Of a DNA stretch of 64,000 nt, positions 45,411 through 55,409 are shown piece after piece. The stretch lies in assembly GCF_000770305.1 (NCBI RefSeq), contig NZ_JNVB01000014.1:1-64000 (forward strand), written 5' to 3'. The stretch comes from Erwinia oleae (GTDB lineage: Bacteria; Pseudomonadota; Gammaproteobacteria; Enterobacterales; Enterobacteriaceae). The position numbers were made by a program, and so were the translations under genes. Positions within the stretch are counted from its first letter, which is position 1. Each line of letters opens with the position of its first letter. The notes beneath the pieces are model-generated. The model saw nothing but the letters and a program-made list of their open reading frames with translations, ran no database searches and was not told the DNA's origin.

Positions 45411-45659
45411 TCAGCCACGTTGCATATCAATGACAAAGCGATAGCGCACGTCGCCTTTTTCCAGACGCGCCAGCACGCTGTTGATATCACGTATCGCGAC
45501 AACCTCTACATCCGCCACAATATTATGCTGCTGGCAGAAGGCCAGCATCGCGCGAGTGTCCTTCGTTCCCGCAGCGCCTGAACTGGCGAGGCGACGGCGG
45601 CGCGCCAGCCGGATCCGGCCCCTTCGGGAGCGGATAAACAAAATACTCATCGGCGACAT
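45411..45659 (-). pseudogene. 3' remnant of a zinc-type alcohol dehydrogenase gene
   Basis: The last 50 or so codons (GTKDTRAMLAFCQQHNIVAD, then a segment ending KGDVRYRFVIDMQRG) match the C-terminus of YahK/cinnamyl-alcohol-type zinc alcohol dehydrogenases, where the E. coli sequence ends similarly with GDVKYRFVID. Everything expected upstream is missing: the catalytic zinc domain and the Rossmann core, some 270 residues. An arginine-rich stretch about 20-30 codons in (RSRRGRIRLARRRR) looks like a small insertion or local frameshift. It abuts the similarly truncated gene on the other strand. It is almost certainly non-functional. Confidence 0.75.
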
Positions 45660-45673
45660 AATAATAGGAATAG

Positions 45674-46063
45674 CAGCGCCGTAACGGCCTTGCGACAGCA
45701 GAACGCCTTCCCGCTGCCAGTGGCCTGCATGCGCAGCTGGCCTGCCTGTTTGATATCTGGCTGATTGAACCGGTAATGTCAGTGCTGGGATCGGAGAATG
45801 CGACAGATTTGATCGTTAACTGCCAGGCATGGGCGCCCGATGCCACCCGGGCAATGCACGCGGAATTTGAACAGGCGTTGAAAACCGTGCTGGCGCCCAA
45901 CCTGACGGGTAATCCCTATATTACGGCTGACGATATGGCCTTCATCCTGCGCACCGCCACGACCAGCCTGAAAGCATCCGTTGAAAATGAACCACACCTG
46001 CGGCGGATGGTGAGTGGGCTGATTGCCATGTCGGTGGCCACCGTGGAAAAAAAACGGCTCTGA
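45674..46063 (+). pseudogene. 3' remnant of a TetR-type regulator gene
   Basis: From 45674 the frame is open to a stop at 46063 and encodes about 129 residues resembling only the C-terminal ligand domain of a TetR/AcrR regulator (for example YITADDMAFILRTATTSLKA, then a segment ending in SVATVEKKRL). The N-terminal helix-turn-helix is absent. The first in-frame ATG (45776) has no good ribosome-binding site. The gene would have been divergent from the alcohol dehydrogenase, and both have lost the ends that faced each other. The TetR assignment is by pattern only and moderately certain. Confidence 0.55.
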
Positions 46064-46329
46064 AAAAAAATAAACTTATGAATTTGCAATGAAATCCCGG
46101 TTATCTGTTTTTTAAAAATTCAATAATTTCCGGTAGAAATTATGTTACGTGCTTAAGTAACGATATACTGAGCAACGTCAGCGACAGGTTAAAAGGCGTG
46201 AACGCCCGCTAAATATTGCTGTCGGCAGGATGGCAGACCTGGAAGCTATTATGTGCGTTGTCTCATATTTTCAAGACGACAGATGAACGCAGTTCCCATT
46301 GGAAAACAGAAAACTACAGGGTGTTTTAT

Positions 46330-47835
46330 ATGAAGCTACGTAGGAAGCGTGTTAAGCCGATTGGCTTAAAAGACGTAACGATCATTGATGATGCCAGGTT
46401 ACGCAAGGCGATTACCGCTGCTTCGCTTGGTAACGCCATGGAGTGGTTCGACTTTGGTGTGTATGGATTTGTGGCTTACGCATTGGGCCAGGTCTTTTTT
46501 CCGGGCGCCGACCCCGGCGTACAGATGATCGCCGCTCTGGCGACGTTCTCGGTTCCTTTCTTAATCCGTCCACTGGGTGGGCTGTTTTTTGGCGCGCTGG
46601 GCGACAAATATGGTCGCCAAAAAATCCTTTCGATAACCATTGTGATTATGTCGATCAGCACGTTCTGTATCGGCCTGATCCCCTCCCACGCCTCGATCGG
46701 TATCTGGGCACCCATCCTGCTGCTGCTGTGTAAAATGGCGCAGGGCTTTTCCGTAGGCGGCGAATATACCGGTGCGTCAATTTTTGTGGCGGAGTACTCG
46801 CCCGATCGCAAACGTGGCTTTATGGGGAGCTGGCTGGACTTTGGCTCAATCGCCGGCTTTGTGCTTGGCGCGGGTCTGGTAGTGCTTATCTCTACCGTTG
46901 TGGGTGAGGCAAACTTCCTCAGCTGGGGATGGCGCATCCCGTTCTTTGTTGCGCTGCCGCTGGGGATCATCGGGCTTTATCTGCGCCACGCGCTGGAAGA
47001 AACGCCTGCGTTCCAACAGCACGTTGATAAGCTTGAACAGGGCGATCGCGAAGGGCTGACCGACGGGCCGAAAGTCTCCTTTAAGGAGATCGCCACTAAA
47101 CACTGGCGAAGCCTGCTGGTGTGTGTCGGCCTGGTGATTTCTACCAACGTCACCTATTACATGCTGCTGACCTACATGCCAAGTTATCTTTCGCACAACC
47201 TGCACTACCCGGAAGATCATGGCGTGCTGATCATTATCGCCATTATGATTGGTATGCTGTTTGTACAGCCGGTAATGGGCATGATGAGCGATAAGTTTGG
47301 CCGTAAGCCTTTCGTTATCATCGGCAGCATCGCGCTGCTGCTTCTGGCGATCCCATGCTTCATGCTGATTAACAGCGACGTTATGGGCCTGATTTTTGCC
47401 GGTCTGCTGGTGCTGGCGGTGATCCTCAACTGTTTCACCGGCGTGATGGCCTCGACGCTGCCAGCGATGTTCCCCACGCATATTCGCTACAGCGCATTAG
47501 CCAGCGCCTTTAACATTTCGGTACTGGTTGCGGGCCTGACGCCGACCCTGGCGGCATGGCTGGTTGAATCATCCGGTAGCCTGTATATGCCCGCTTATTA
47601 TCTGATGGTGGTGGCGGTAATTGGCCTGATCACCGGCTTGACGATGAAAGAGACGGCCAATAAGCCATTACGCGGTGCAACGCCGGCAGCTTCCGATATG
47701 GCCGAGGCGCGCGAAATATTGCAGGAGCATCACGATAACATTGAGAACAAGATTGAGGATATCAATGAGCAGATTGCCGAGCTGGAAGAGAAGCGTAAGC
47801 ATCTGATCAATCAGCATCCCAACATTAACGAATAG
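46330..47835 (+). CDS. proP: ProP, osmosensing proline/betaine:H+ symporter
   Basis: ProP imports proline, glycine betaine and related osmoprotectants when osmolality rises. The ATG at 46330 (MKLRRKRVKPIGLKDVTIID) gives 501 residues, matching E. coli (500). The open frame upstream is not conserved. Twelve membrane helices with DKYGRQK and GEYTGASIFVAEYSPDRKRG are clear, and the C-terminal extension (about residues 455-501) has the heptad pattern of the regulatory coiled coil (NIENKIEDINEQIAELEEKR). The 266 bases upstream from 46064 are AT-rich and should hold its promoters. In E. coli proP is at a distant locus. Confidence 0.95.
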   Translation: MKLRRKRVKPIGLKDVTIIDDARLRKAITAASLGNAMEWFDFGVYGFVAYALGQVFFPGADPGVQMIAALATFSVPFLIRPLGGLFFGALGDKYGRQKILSITIVIMSISTFCIGLIPSHASIGIWAPILLLLCKMAQGFSVGGEYTGASIFVAEYSPDRKRGFMGSWLDFGSIAGFVLGAGLVVLISTVVGEANFLSWGWRIPFFVALPLGIIGLYLRHALEETPAFQQHVDKLEQGDREGLTDGPKVSFKEIATKHWRSLLVCVGLVISTNVTYYMLLTYMPSYLSHNLHYPEDHGVLIIIAIMIGMLFVQPVMGMMSDKFGRKPFVIIGSIALLLLAIPCFMLINSDVMGLIFAGLLVLAVILNCFTGVMASTLPAMFPTHIRYSALASAFNISVLVAGLTPTLAAWLVESSGSLYMPAYYLMVVAVIGLITGLTMKETANKPLRGATPAASDMAEAREILQEHHDNIENKIEDINEQIAELEEKRKHLINQHPNINE

Positions 47836-47847
47836 CCAGAAAGCGAA

Positions 47848-47874
47848 AAGCCCGCGACAGTCGCGGGCTTTTTT
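47848..47874. terminator. Bidirectional terminator between proP and the autotransporter gene
   Basis: AAGCCCGCGA (47848-47857) and TCGCGGGCTT (47861-47870) form a perfect 10-bp stem with a three-base loop, flanked by TTTTTT on the plus strand and AAAA on the minus side. It can serve both convergent genes. Confidence 0.92.
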
Positions 47875-47884
47875 ATCGCCTTGC

Positions 47885-50800
47885 TCAGAACTTATATTCC
47901 AGGCCCAACGACCCGGTATAGCCCTCAATTCCCTTGCTAAAGGTATGTGAGTACTGACCTTCAGCATAGACGCGCAGATTCTTATCCACGTTGGCGCTGA
48001 CGCCTGCCCCAGCCTGCCACTGTGCTTTATGAACGTCTGGCTTCAGGCGCTCTGAATTCATCATGATGCCCGGCGTTGCGCCAATTTGCTGCACCATATC
48101 TGCTTTCAGATAAGGCTGCGCACGCGTTCCGTCATAGAACAGACGCATTCCGCCGCGAGCCTGGCCAATAAAGAAGTTCTGATCGTTCAGCTTCACGTCT
48201 GCGGATTCGGTCTGACTCACGTTCATATATTGCACCATGAGCTGCGCCTGCGGCTCAATTTTGACGCGGCCTGAGAGTGTATAAGGCTTGCCCACTTCTC
48301 CGGAAACCACCAGACCATAACTGTCCAGTTTCGCCGATGAGTCGCTGTGCAGACGATTGCTGTAGCGGGTAAGCTGCGCCACGGTATCAACATAGGTGCC
48401 GTCATCATGCAGTGCCGTGAAGTAGCCGCCCACGCCGTAAGCGGTGGTGTACGCATGCCCGGTATTCACCGACAACCCTGCTCGCGCGCGACGGGCGTAG
48501 TCCTGATTGGCGCTGTTCTGACGTCCCAGGGTAATCATTGGGCCTGCTTTTGCCTGCCAGCCGTTGCTGAGTGTCTGATTGTAAACGTCACCGCCCAACT
48601 GAATGTAAGAGCTGTTAACGTCATAACCAAAACGATCGGCACCGAAGCTGTCATGACGTCCATAAACGCGTCCCCAGGCACCCTGACCGTCCCGGTAAGC
48701 GCCCATACGCTGGTGGTAAGCACCCACTGACATAAAGCCATAAGCCGCATTCAGATACGGCGTCATCAGATAGCCTGCCGTCTCCGCACGATAAGTCTTG
48801 GGCGCATCGGGCTTATTGCCCTGGTCGTTGCCCCCATTGTTGTCCGGCTTGTTCTGGTTATTACCCGAATTGCCGTCATCAATCGGTGGCGTAACCGCCT
48901 CTTCTTCCGGCTCAACGGCGGCGTAAGAAGCCTGAAGATACCAGTCGTTATTACCCACTTTATTCAGGTAATACTCATAATTTCCCGCAACGGCACGGCC
49001 CGCCTGGGTAAAGGTGGCGCCCTGCGTGTCGCCGTCAACCTGGATAACCTTAATACCGGCATCGGTTTGTGCGCCTGCGCCATCCGTGTTAGTGAAGGTA
49101 ACGTTGTAGCTACCTTCTGCCTTGCCTTTGACGTGTACCTTATCTGAAGGCGAGTCATCGCCTCCAAGGTGAGTATTAAGGGTAAAGTTACCGTTTCCGC
49201 TCAGGTCGCCGTCTACGGTCAGGGTGCGATAATCCCCGCCGCGTTTAAAAATAACGTGACCATTCTGCTTCAGCGTTTTCACGTTTGAGTCTGCACTCAT
49301 CAACCATACGCTGCTGTCATCCAGCGCCAGGCTGTTAACGTTCTGCGTTGCACCATGCAGTTCGGAACCGTCGGCTAACGATAAATCAATGCGGTTTTCA
49401 TAGCTGTCGGTTACCACATCGCCCAACAGCCTGACCTGTCCCGCCGCCGTTGTCGTAATATTTGCATACACCGGAGCAACGTCAGGGTTGTCATCAATGA
49501 TCGCGCTTGCCCTGATAGCTTCGCCGTTACCACCGGAAACCGTGGTGTTATTCTTCAGCGTAAGCTGAAAACCATTTGTTCCACCTGCCAGGATCGCCGT
49601 CGAATTGGCGCTGGTCAGCGCAACGTTATCCAGCGTCGCCTGCGGCCGTGGCTCATTAGCCGGGCTTGGCATGATGACATACAGCCCTTCAGCCTGTTCG
49701 GCGGTGATGATGCTGTTGCTGACGTTGAGCGCGCCGCCGTAGGTTATCCGCATGCCATGCGCATTGACCCCCTCGGTGCGAAGATCCACACCGTCAGCAT
49801 TAACGGTTGAATTATGCATCGCAAACAGCCCTACGCTGTTGTCCCCGCGGGTGTGAATAACGCTTTCTCGGGCCGTGGTTTCACCGCCAAGTGCGGCAAC
49901 AACGGCATGACTGCTTATGCCTGACGTGGTAATGGTCAGGCCTTCACCCTCGACGCTGCCATGCGAGTAGAGACCATATGCGTAATCGCCGGTGGTTGAG
50001 AGCTCGCTATCTTTTACGATTGCCGTGCCGAGCAGGGCAGCAACGGCGGTGGCGTTGTCGCCCTGTGTAGCAATACGGGTGTTCGTCGCGGTCAGCAGGG
50101 CCTGATCCGACATGACAATCAGTGCGTCCGCCTCATCCCCTGTGGTGGTATAGGAGCCGCCATCAATCAGTACTGTACCTTCGTCCTGGTTAACGTCAAC
50201 GGCATGACTGACCGAATTAACATCCACATTGTTCAGCGTCAGTACGCCGTTCATTACTCTCACCCCAACGTCGGCGGCGTTAATGCTGCTGTCGGTAAGG
50301 GTGACGCTTGAAATATCAGTGGTATTACTGCCTTTATCTAAACGGATGGCGGCGGCGGCGGTCGCTGCCGAGGTAATGACCACGTTTTTGCCTTCAAACG
50401 TACTGTTGAGGATATACAGACTGTGCCGCGCACCCGCGTTGCCTAAGGCTATTTTTGCATTGTCCACTTTTGCAACCGTACCGTCTTCCAGTCGGATGCC
50501 AAAGTTACCTGCATCGCCGCTGGTGATGCCAATATCGTTCGCGGTCAGCGTGCCGCCCGACAGATTGATTGCCACGCTGTTAATGCCGCTGAGCGCGACC
50601 TGCGCGTTATTCAGCGTGATGTTTGAATTTTGAGTAGCCAGAATGCCATTGTTATTCCCCCCGGCAGTACCGACCAGCCCGCCGTTCATTTCCAGCGTGC
50701 CGTCCGTGACTTTTATGCCATTGGATGAGGCTTTTTGCGCATAAAGTGAGGAGCGATTAAGTTGCAGCGTGCCTTTATCTGTCACCTGTGCAACGTCGGT

Positions 50801-51031
50801 GGCGTCGGCGGCGCTGGTAAAAACGGTCCCGAGATCGGTTATCAACAGGCTGTTTTCACCGTTGACCCGTAGCGGAACGTCATCTTGCGTGGTGGTGGTG
50901 TAGTTGTCATCTGCGGTAACGACCGCGCCGTTTTCCGCCACCCAGGCGGACGAAGAAGCTGCTGAGACATAAAACGGGAATAACGCCAGCGTTATTATAT
51001 TAAGTGAGAAGAATTTTTTATTAATAAACAT
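47885..51031 (-). CDS. Type V (AT-1) autotransporter, pertactin-like adhesin
   Basis: The 1048-residue precursor from ATG 51031 (ribosome-binding site AAGGAATG) has a Sec signal (MFINKKFFSLNIITLALFPF, cleavage near ...VSAA). A long passenger (about 30-700) follows, rich in Asn, Thr, Gly and Ser, with short repeating beta-strand patterns (such as GTLTANDIGITS, GVLTLNNVDVNS, STVNADGVDLRT) typical of a right-handed beta-helix. Then come a Pro/Asn-rich linker (about 708-750) and a C-terminal beta-barrel of about 290 residues ending LGLEYKF with terminal Phe. It should export its own passenger across the outer membrane, and adhesion or autoaggregation is likely. No protease triad is evident. A start 24 codons earlier is open but precedes the signal. 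Confidence 0.9.
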   Translation of the reverse strand: MFINKKFFSLNIITLALFPFYVSAASSSAWVAENGAVVTADDNYTTTTQDDVPLRVNGENSLLITDLGTVFTSAADATDVAQVTDKGTLQLNRSSLYAQKASSNGIKVTDGTLEMNGGLVGTAGGNNNGILATQNSNITLNNAQVALSGINSVAINLSGGTLTANDIGITSGDAGNFGIRLEDGTVAKVDNAKIALGNAGARHSLYILNSTFEGKNVVITSAATAAAAIRLDKGSNTTDISSVTLTDSSINAADVGVRVMNGVLTLNNVDVNSVSHAVDVNQDEGTVLIDGGSYTTTGDEADALIVMSDQALLTATNTRIATQGDNATAVAALLGTAIVKDSELSTTGDYAYGLYSHGSVEGEGLTITTSGISSHAVVAALGGETTARESVIHTRGDNSVGLFAMHNSTVNADGVDLRTEGVNAHGMRITYGGALNVSNSIITAEQAEGLYVIMPSPANEPRPQATLDNVALTSANSTAILAGGTNGFQLTLKNNTTVSGGNGEAIRASAIIDDNPDVAPVYANITTTAAGQVRLLGDVVTDSYENRIDLSLADGSELHGATQNVNSLALDDSSVWLMSADSNVKTLKQNGHVIFKRGGDYRTLTVDGDLSGNGNFTLNTHLGGDDSPSDKVHVKGKAEGSYNVTFTNTDGAGAQTDAGIKVIQVDGDTQGATFTQAGRAVAGNYEYYLNKVGNNDWYLQASYAAVEPEEEAVTPPIDDGNSGNNQNKPDNNGGNDQGNKPDAPKTYRAETAGYLMTPYLNAAYGFMSVGAYHQRMGAYRDGQGAWGRVYGRHDSFGADRFGYDVNSSYIQLGGDVYNQTLSNGWQAKAGPMITLGRQNSANQDYARRARAGLSVNTGHAYTTAYGVGGYFTALHDDGTYVDTVAQLTRYSNRLHSDSSAKLDSYGLVVSGEVGKPYTLSGRVKIEPQAQLMVQYMNVSQTESADVKLNDQNFFIGQARGGMRLFYDGTRAQPYLKADMVQQIGATPGIMMNSERLKPDVHKAQWQAGAGVSANVDKNLRVYAEGQYSHTFSKGIEGYTGSLGLEYKF

Positions 51032-51753
51032 GAGACATTCCTTTGTATAGCGGCCCGGACAAAGACACAGGTATCGATCCTGCATTGGGCCCTCAATAGT
51101 CATTCATTGAGATCTGTATTAATGGCAACACCAGTAGAAGCGTCAGCATAAAATAATTAGCACGCAATCAATTTAAAATAAATACGAACAAATGTTACAT
51201 CTAAAAGTAAAATAAGTAAAACAGCTCGCCAGAGTAAATTGCGTTCGATTTTATTAACTATGGTAATAAAGGCTTCCGTTTAACCTTATCTTTTCGGTTA
51301 AAGCCAGGTTTTTCAACACCTGCAAAGAAGAAAGAATACGTTAAATAACTGTTTCTGTTAAAATAAAAACGCCCTTGTGATGTACAACGGGATGAAAAAC
51401 AAAGAAATCCTGTTTTATAAGATTCAACTACGCTAATAACGAATAAAAAGCACCCAAAAATAACAAAAAATTAAATTCAGGCTGGCGTTGAAATAAAACC
51501 ATCTTCACACTGACGCAACATTATAATGCCTTTTGCTCTGATCCCAGGTTGTATCACATATTACTGGAATCAATAAGCGTGACGGTTGACAGAAAGATTA
51601 AATAATTAATGTAATAATTCGCTTTATAATGATGACCCAATCCTGTAATGACTAAAAATAAGGTGGCCGTGCGCGCCGGATGGCGCACAGCGCTGGCGAT
51701 CGCCGGAGCAGTCCGCTGTCGCAGCGGTTAAAGAAGCCGTGCCTGTGGTGATG
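51032..51753. other. AT-rich gene-free region upstream of the autotransporter
   Basis: About 720 bases contain no credible gene. Most of it (51100-51640) is strikingly AT-rich with A and T tracts, unlike the GC-rich surroundings, and becomes GC-rich again near 51665. Such DNA upstream of an adhesin gene is typical of H-NS-bound, horizontally acquired control regions. I see no insertion sequence, tRNA or integrase remnant. Confidence 0.6.
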
Positions 51754-52296
51754 CTACCGGCGCTGACGCCGCGAAGGCATCATGCGCAGCAGCGTATTGT
51801 CCTTAAACAGATAGTGGTGCGCCAGCGCGGCGGCGGTATGTAAACCAATCAGCCAGTACCCCAGCGGAGCCAGCAGTTTATGCCACTGGTTAAAACGTTT
51901 GGAAAGGGCGTGATCCGCGGCGTCGGCATAAGGCATCGCCACGCCGTACAGGCTCCACTCCGCACCCCAAAAATAGCGCGAGAAAATGGCGCTGGCAGGC
52001 AGGGCGATAAACAGCGCATACAGGCAGGTATGCGTAAGATGGGCCATGCCGGTATGCCAGCGCTTCGGTACCGGCACGATAGCGGGGGTGCGTTTAATCA
52101 GCCGTAGGAAAAGCCGCAGCAGCATCAGACAAAGCACGGTCGCGCCGGCGGTAATATGGGTAATGGCGACCGCATAGCCCTGCCATGATGGCCCGTCCGG
52201 CACCCACGGCCGGATTTGCACCGTGCCATAGGCGAGGACAAGCAGGAGTAGCGTCAGCCAGTGCAGGAAAATTTGTGAAGCGGCGTAGTTGTTCAT
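51754..52296 (-). CDS. Cytochrome b561 (CybB/YodB family)
   Basis: This is a four-helix, di-haem b membrane protein of the bacterial cytochrome b561 family, thought to move electrons between the quinone pool and superoxide or another acceptor. The 180-residue sequence has conserved histidines in SQIFLHWLTLLLL (His12), VAITHITAG (about 47), MAHLTH and the C-terminal FNQWHKLLAPLGYWLIGLHT. Length is that of E. coli CybB and YodB (176). Which paralogue it represents is uncertain. ATG 52296 is the likely start. It is not part of an obvious operon. Confidence 0.85.
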   Translation of the reverse strand: MNNYAASQIFLHWLTLLLLVLAYGTVQIRPWVPDGPSWQGYAVAITHITAGATVLCLMLLRLFLRLIKRTPAIVPVPKRWHTGMAHLTHTCLYALFIALPASAIFSRYFWGAEWSLYGVAMPYADAADHALSKRFNQWHKLLAPLGYWLIGLHTAAALAHHYLFKDNTLLRMMPSRRQRR

Positions 52297-52432
52297 GTCT
52301 CAATACGGGCCTTTACAGAAGTTAAAATATAACAATTCTCATTACTCTACTCTGTATCATTTATTAACTTCTGGATAATCCTTTTTCTGCGCTAATGAGC
52401 GATATAAAAGCAAGCCGGTAAACAGAGGTCGC

Positions 52433-53617
52433 TCAAATCGCCTGCGCGCAGGCCCAGGCCGAGCTCCAGGCCCACTGAAAGTTGTAGCCCCCGAGCCAGC
52501 CGGTAACGTCGATCACCTCGCCGATGAAGTACAGGCCCGGCACGTCGCGGGCCTCCATCGTTTTTGATGACAGCAGCGTGGTATCCACGCCGCCAAGCGT
52601 CACTTCGGCGGTGCGATAGCCTTCCGTGCCGTTCGGCTGCACGCGCCACTGGTGCAACGCGGAGGCCAGCGCTTCCTGTTGACGGCTGTTAAGTTGCCTG
52701 AGCGAACATTCCGGCACGATACCCAGCAGTTGCAGACACTCCACCAGACGGCGTGGCAGCACCTTCGCCAGCGTATTTTTCAGGCTCTGATTCGGGTGCG
52801 CCTCACGCTCTTCATTCATAAGCTGATGAAGATCGCACGCCGGCGACAGATCGACCGTGATGAATTCGCCCGGCTGCCAGTAGCTGGAAAGCTGAAGCAC
52901 CGCCGGACCGGAGAGCCCGCGGTGAGTAAACAGCAGCGCTTCTTTAAATACCGTGCCATTTTCGGCGGTCAGAACGGCGGGCACCGCCACGCCAGAGAGG
53001 GTGTGTAACTGCGCCAGCAGCGGCTTGTGCAGCGTGAACGGCACCAGGCCCGCGCGGGTGGGATAAACGTTCAGGCCAAACTGCTCCGCGATTTTATAGC
53101 CAAACGGCGATGCGCCCAGCCCCGGCATCGACAATCCGCCGGTAGCGATCACCAGCTTCTCCGCCCGCACGGTTGCGCCGTTCAGCGCCAGCGTATAGCC
53201 ACCTTCATCACGCTCAACGCTCAGCACCTCGCTGCGCAGGCGCAGAGTCACCTGCCCCGCCTCGCACTCCTTCAGCAGCAGATCGACAATCTGCTGCGCG
53301 GTGTTGTCGCAGAACAGCTGGCCGAGCGTTTTTTCGTGCCAGGCGATGCCGTGTCGATTCACCAGATCGATAAAATCCCATTGGGTGTAGCGCGCCAGCG
53401 CGGATTTACAAAAGTGAGGATTGTGGGAAAGGTAGGCCGACGGCTCGGTATAGAGGTTGGTGAAATTACAGCGTCCGCCGCCGGACATCAATATTTTGCG
53501 CCCGGCCTTTTTACCGTTATCAAGCAGCAGTACGCGCCTGCCGCGCTGCCCGGCCTGCGCAGCGCAGAACAGCCCGGCTGCCCCGGCACCGATGATAATA
53601 ACGTCAAACTTTTCCAC
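52433..53617 (-). CDS. yhiN: YhiN, HI0933-family flavoprotein
   Basis: This predicted FAD-dependent oxidoreductase has unknown substrate. The 394-residue protein starts MEKFDVIIIGAGAAGLFCAA with a dinucleotide-binding fold, then GRKILMSGGGRCNFTN (about residues 38-53), GLSMPGLGASPFGYK and the C-terminal GLYFIGEVIDVTGWLGGYNFQWAWSSA, all hallmarks of the HI0933/YhiN family. E. coli YhiN has 400 residues. It is divergent from pitA as in E. coli. The 136-base gap before cybB holds nothing identifiable. Confidence 0.93.
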   Translation of the reverse strand: MEKFDVIIIGAGAAGLFCAAQAGQRGRRVLLLDNGKKAGRKILMSGGGRCNFTNLYTEPSAYLSHNPHFCKSALARYTQWDFIDLVNRHGIAWHEKTLGQLFCDNTAQQIVDLLLKECEAGQVTLRLRSEVLSVERDEGGYTLALNGATVRAEKLVIATGGLSMPGLGASPFGYKIAEQFGLNVYPTRAGLVPFTLHKPLLAQLHTLSGVAVPAVLTAENGTVFKEALLFTHRGLSGPAVLQLSSYWQPGEFITVDLSPACDLHQLMNEEREAHPNQSLKNTLAKVLPRRLVECLQLLGIVPECSLRQLNSRQQEALASALHQWRVQPNGTEGYRTAEVTLGGVDTTLLSSKTMEARDVPGLYFIGEVIDVTGWLGGYNFQWAWSSAWACAQAI

Positions 53618-53860
53618 GCGCGTTTGCCCACCTGCTTAAAAGACGGTGATTGTAGAGAGTTGCCTGGATCGATGCCAGCGTCACCGGCCTGTCATTACAG
53701 AAACATTTATTAACCGGATGATTTTTCGACATATTGTGTTGCCTGCGTTTGATAGCTGACATAAATCTGTCAAAAAAGACTATATTTTGCTTTCCCCTGG
53801 CGCAGTTTCTCGCGGATAATGCGCCGCGTTCATGTCCTTCAAAAATATGGCGTAACGCTT

Positions 53861-55360
53861 ATGCTACATCTGTTTGCTGGTCTTGATTATCATACCGGCC
53901 TGTTACTTGTTCTTGCGCTGCTGTTCGTTCTGTTTTATGAGGCCATCAACGGCTTTCACGATACGGCAAATGCAGTGGCTACGGTTATCTATACCCGCGC
54001 GATGCGCTCGCAGTTGGCAGTCGTCATGGCGGGGGTATTCAATTTCTTTGGTGTGCTGTTAGGCGGACTGAGCGTTGCGTACGCGATTGTCCATCTGCTT
54101 CCCACCGATCTCCTGTTAAACGTCGGTTCCGCTCATGGACTGGCCATGGTCTTTTCCATGCTGCTGGCCGCGATTATCTGGAACCTCGGCACCTGGTATT
54201 TTGGTCTGCCTGCCTCCAGTTCACACACGCTTATCGGCGCCATCATTGGTATCGGCCTGACCAACGCGCTGCTGACCGGCACCTCGGTGGTAGAAGCGCT
54301 GAATATCCCAAAAATGATCGGCATCTTTCTGTCGCTGGTGATTTCACCCATTGTCGGCCTGATCATCGCAGGCGGGCTGGTATTCATCCTGCGTCGCTAC
54401 TGGAGCGGCAGCAAAAAACGCCGCCGTATCCATATGACGCCAGCCGAACGTGAAAAAATCGACGGCAAGAAAAAACCGCCGTTCTGGACGCGGATCGCCC
54501 TGATCGTTTCTGCCATCGGCGTCAGCTATTCTCACGGTGCCAACGACGGCCAGAAAGGCATTGGCCTGATTATGCTGGTGCTGATTGGCGTGGCGCCTGC
54601 GGGCTTTGTGGTCAATATGAACGCCTCCGGTTATGACATCACCCGCACGCGCGATGCGGTCAATCATCTGGGACAGTTCTATCAGCAGAAGCCGGAAACG
54701 ATGACGCACATTGTGCAGATGGCGCCGCCTGCGGTGCCCACGCCGGAAGAGAACCGGGACGGCCCGAAGGAGTTTCACTGCAACGCGTCTCGCGCGCTGC
54801 CCGCCATTGAGCGTGCGCAGGGTCTGCTGAACAATCTGCAAAGCTATGATGCGCTCAGCCTCGATCAGCGCGCGCAGCTTCGCCGTCTGCTGATGTGTAT
54901 CTCTGATACGGCGGACAAAGCGGCCAAGCTGCCGGAAACCAATGGCGAAGATCGCCGTTTCCTCAGTCAGCTTAAGGGCGATTTGCTGAATACCGTCGAG
55001 TACGCGCCGGTGTGGATCATCATTGCCGTGGCGATGGCACTGGCGCTAGGCACCATGGTCGGCTGGCGTCGTGTTGCCACCACCATCGGCGAGAAGATTG
55101 GTAAGAAAGGCATGACCTACGCGCAGGGCATGGCGGCGCAGATGACGGCGGCGGTTTCAATCGGTGTCGCCAGCTATACCGGCATGCCTGTGTCAACCAC
55201 GCACGTGCTCTCATCGTCGGTGGCGGGCACCATGCTGGTTGACGGCGGTGGCGTGCAGGGCAAGACCATCAAGAATATTCTGCTGGCCTGGGTGCTCACC
55301 CTGCCCGTTTCAATTGTGCTGTCCGGCTGTCTTTACTGGGTGGCGCTGAAGTTCGTCTGA
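53861..55360 (+). CDS. pitA: PitA, low-affinity metal-phosphate symporter
   Basis: PitA imports inorganic phosphate as a neutral metal-phosphate complex with protons. The ATG at 53861 ([20 protein letters not shown]) gives 499 residues, exactly the E. coli length. The frame is open upstream without conservation. The two inverted PHO4 signature repeats are visible: [18 protein letters not shown] (about residues 30-47) and [15 protein letters not shown] (about 224-238). The central cytoplasmic loop (about 265-360) is divergent from E. coli, as usual for the family. A strong terminator follows. Confidence 0.96.
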   Translation: MLHLFAGLDYHTGLLLVLALLFVLFYEAINGFHDTANAVATVIYTRAMRSQLAVVMAGVFNFFGVLLGGLSVAYAIVHLLPTDLLLNVGSAHGLAMVFSMLLAAIIWNLGTWYFGLPASSSHTLIGAIIGIGLTNALLTGTSVVEALNIPKMIGIFLSLVISPIVGLIIAGGLVFILRRYWSGSKKRRRIHMTPAEREKIDGKKKPPFWTRIALIVSAIGVSYSHGANDGQKGIGLIMLVLIGVAPAGFVVNMNASGYDITRTRDAVNHLGQFYQQKPETMTHIVQMAPPAVPTPEENRDGPKEFHCNASRALPAIERAQGLLNNLQSYDALSLDQRAQLRRLLMCISDTADKAAKLPETNGEDRRFLSQLKGDLLNTVEYAPVWIIIAVAMALALGTMVGWRRVATTIGEKIGKKGMTYAQGMAAQMTAAVSIGVASYTGMPVSTTHVLSSSVAGTMLVDGGGVQGKTIKNILLAWVLTLPVSIVLSGCLYWVALKFV

Positions 55361-55376
55361 GCGGTATGAAAGCAGA

Positions 55377-55406
55377 AAAGGGTGGGCATGTTGCCCGCCC
55401 TTTTTT
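55377..55406. terminator. pitA/uspB terminator
   Basis: GGGTGGGC (55380-55387) and GCCCGCCC (55393-55400) pair with one G-U around a five-base loop, with six T residues after and AAA before. It lies between convergent pitA and uspB and should serve both. Confidence 0.88.
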
Positions 55407-55409
55407 CGT

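Noticed and set aside
45776-46063. A functional 95-residue gene starting at 45776
   Set aside because: It is the tail of a longer TetR-like frame open from 45674, without a DNA-binding domain or a ribosome-binding site.
46216-46329. A 38-residue N-terminal extension of ProP
   Set aside because: The conserved ProP start aligns at 46330 and the upstream codons are not membrane-like or conserved.
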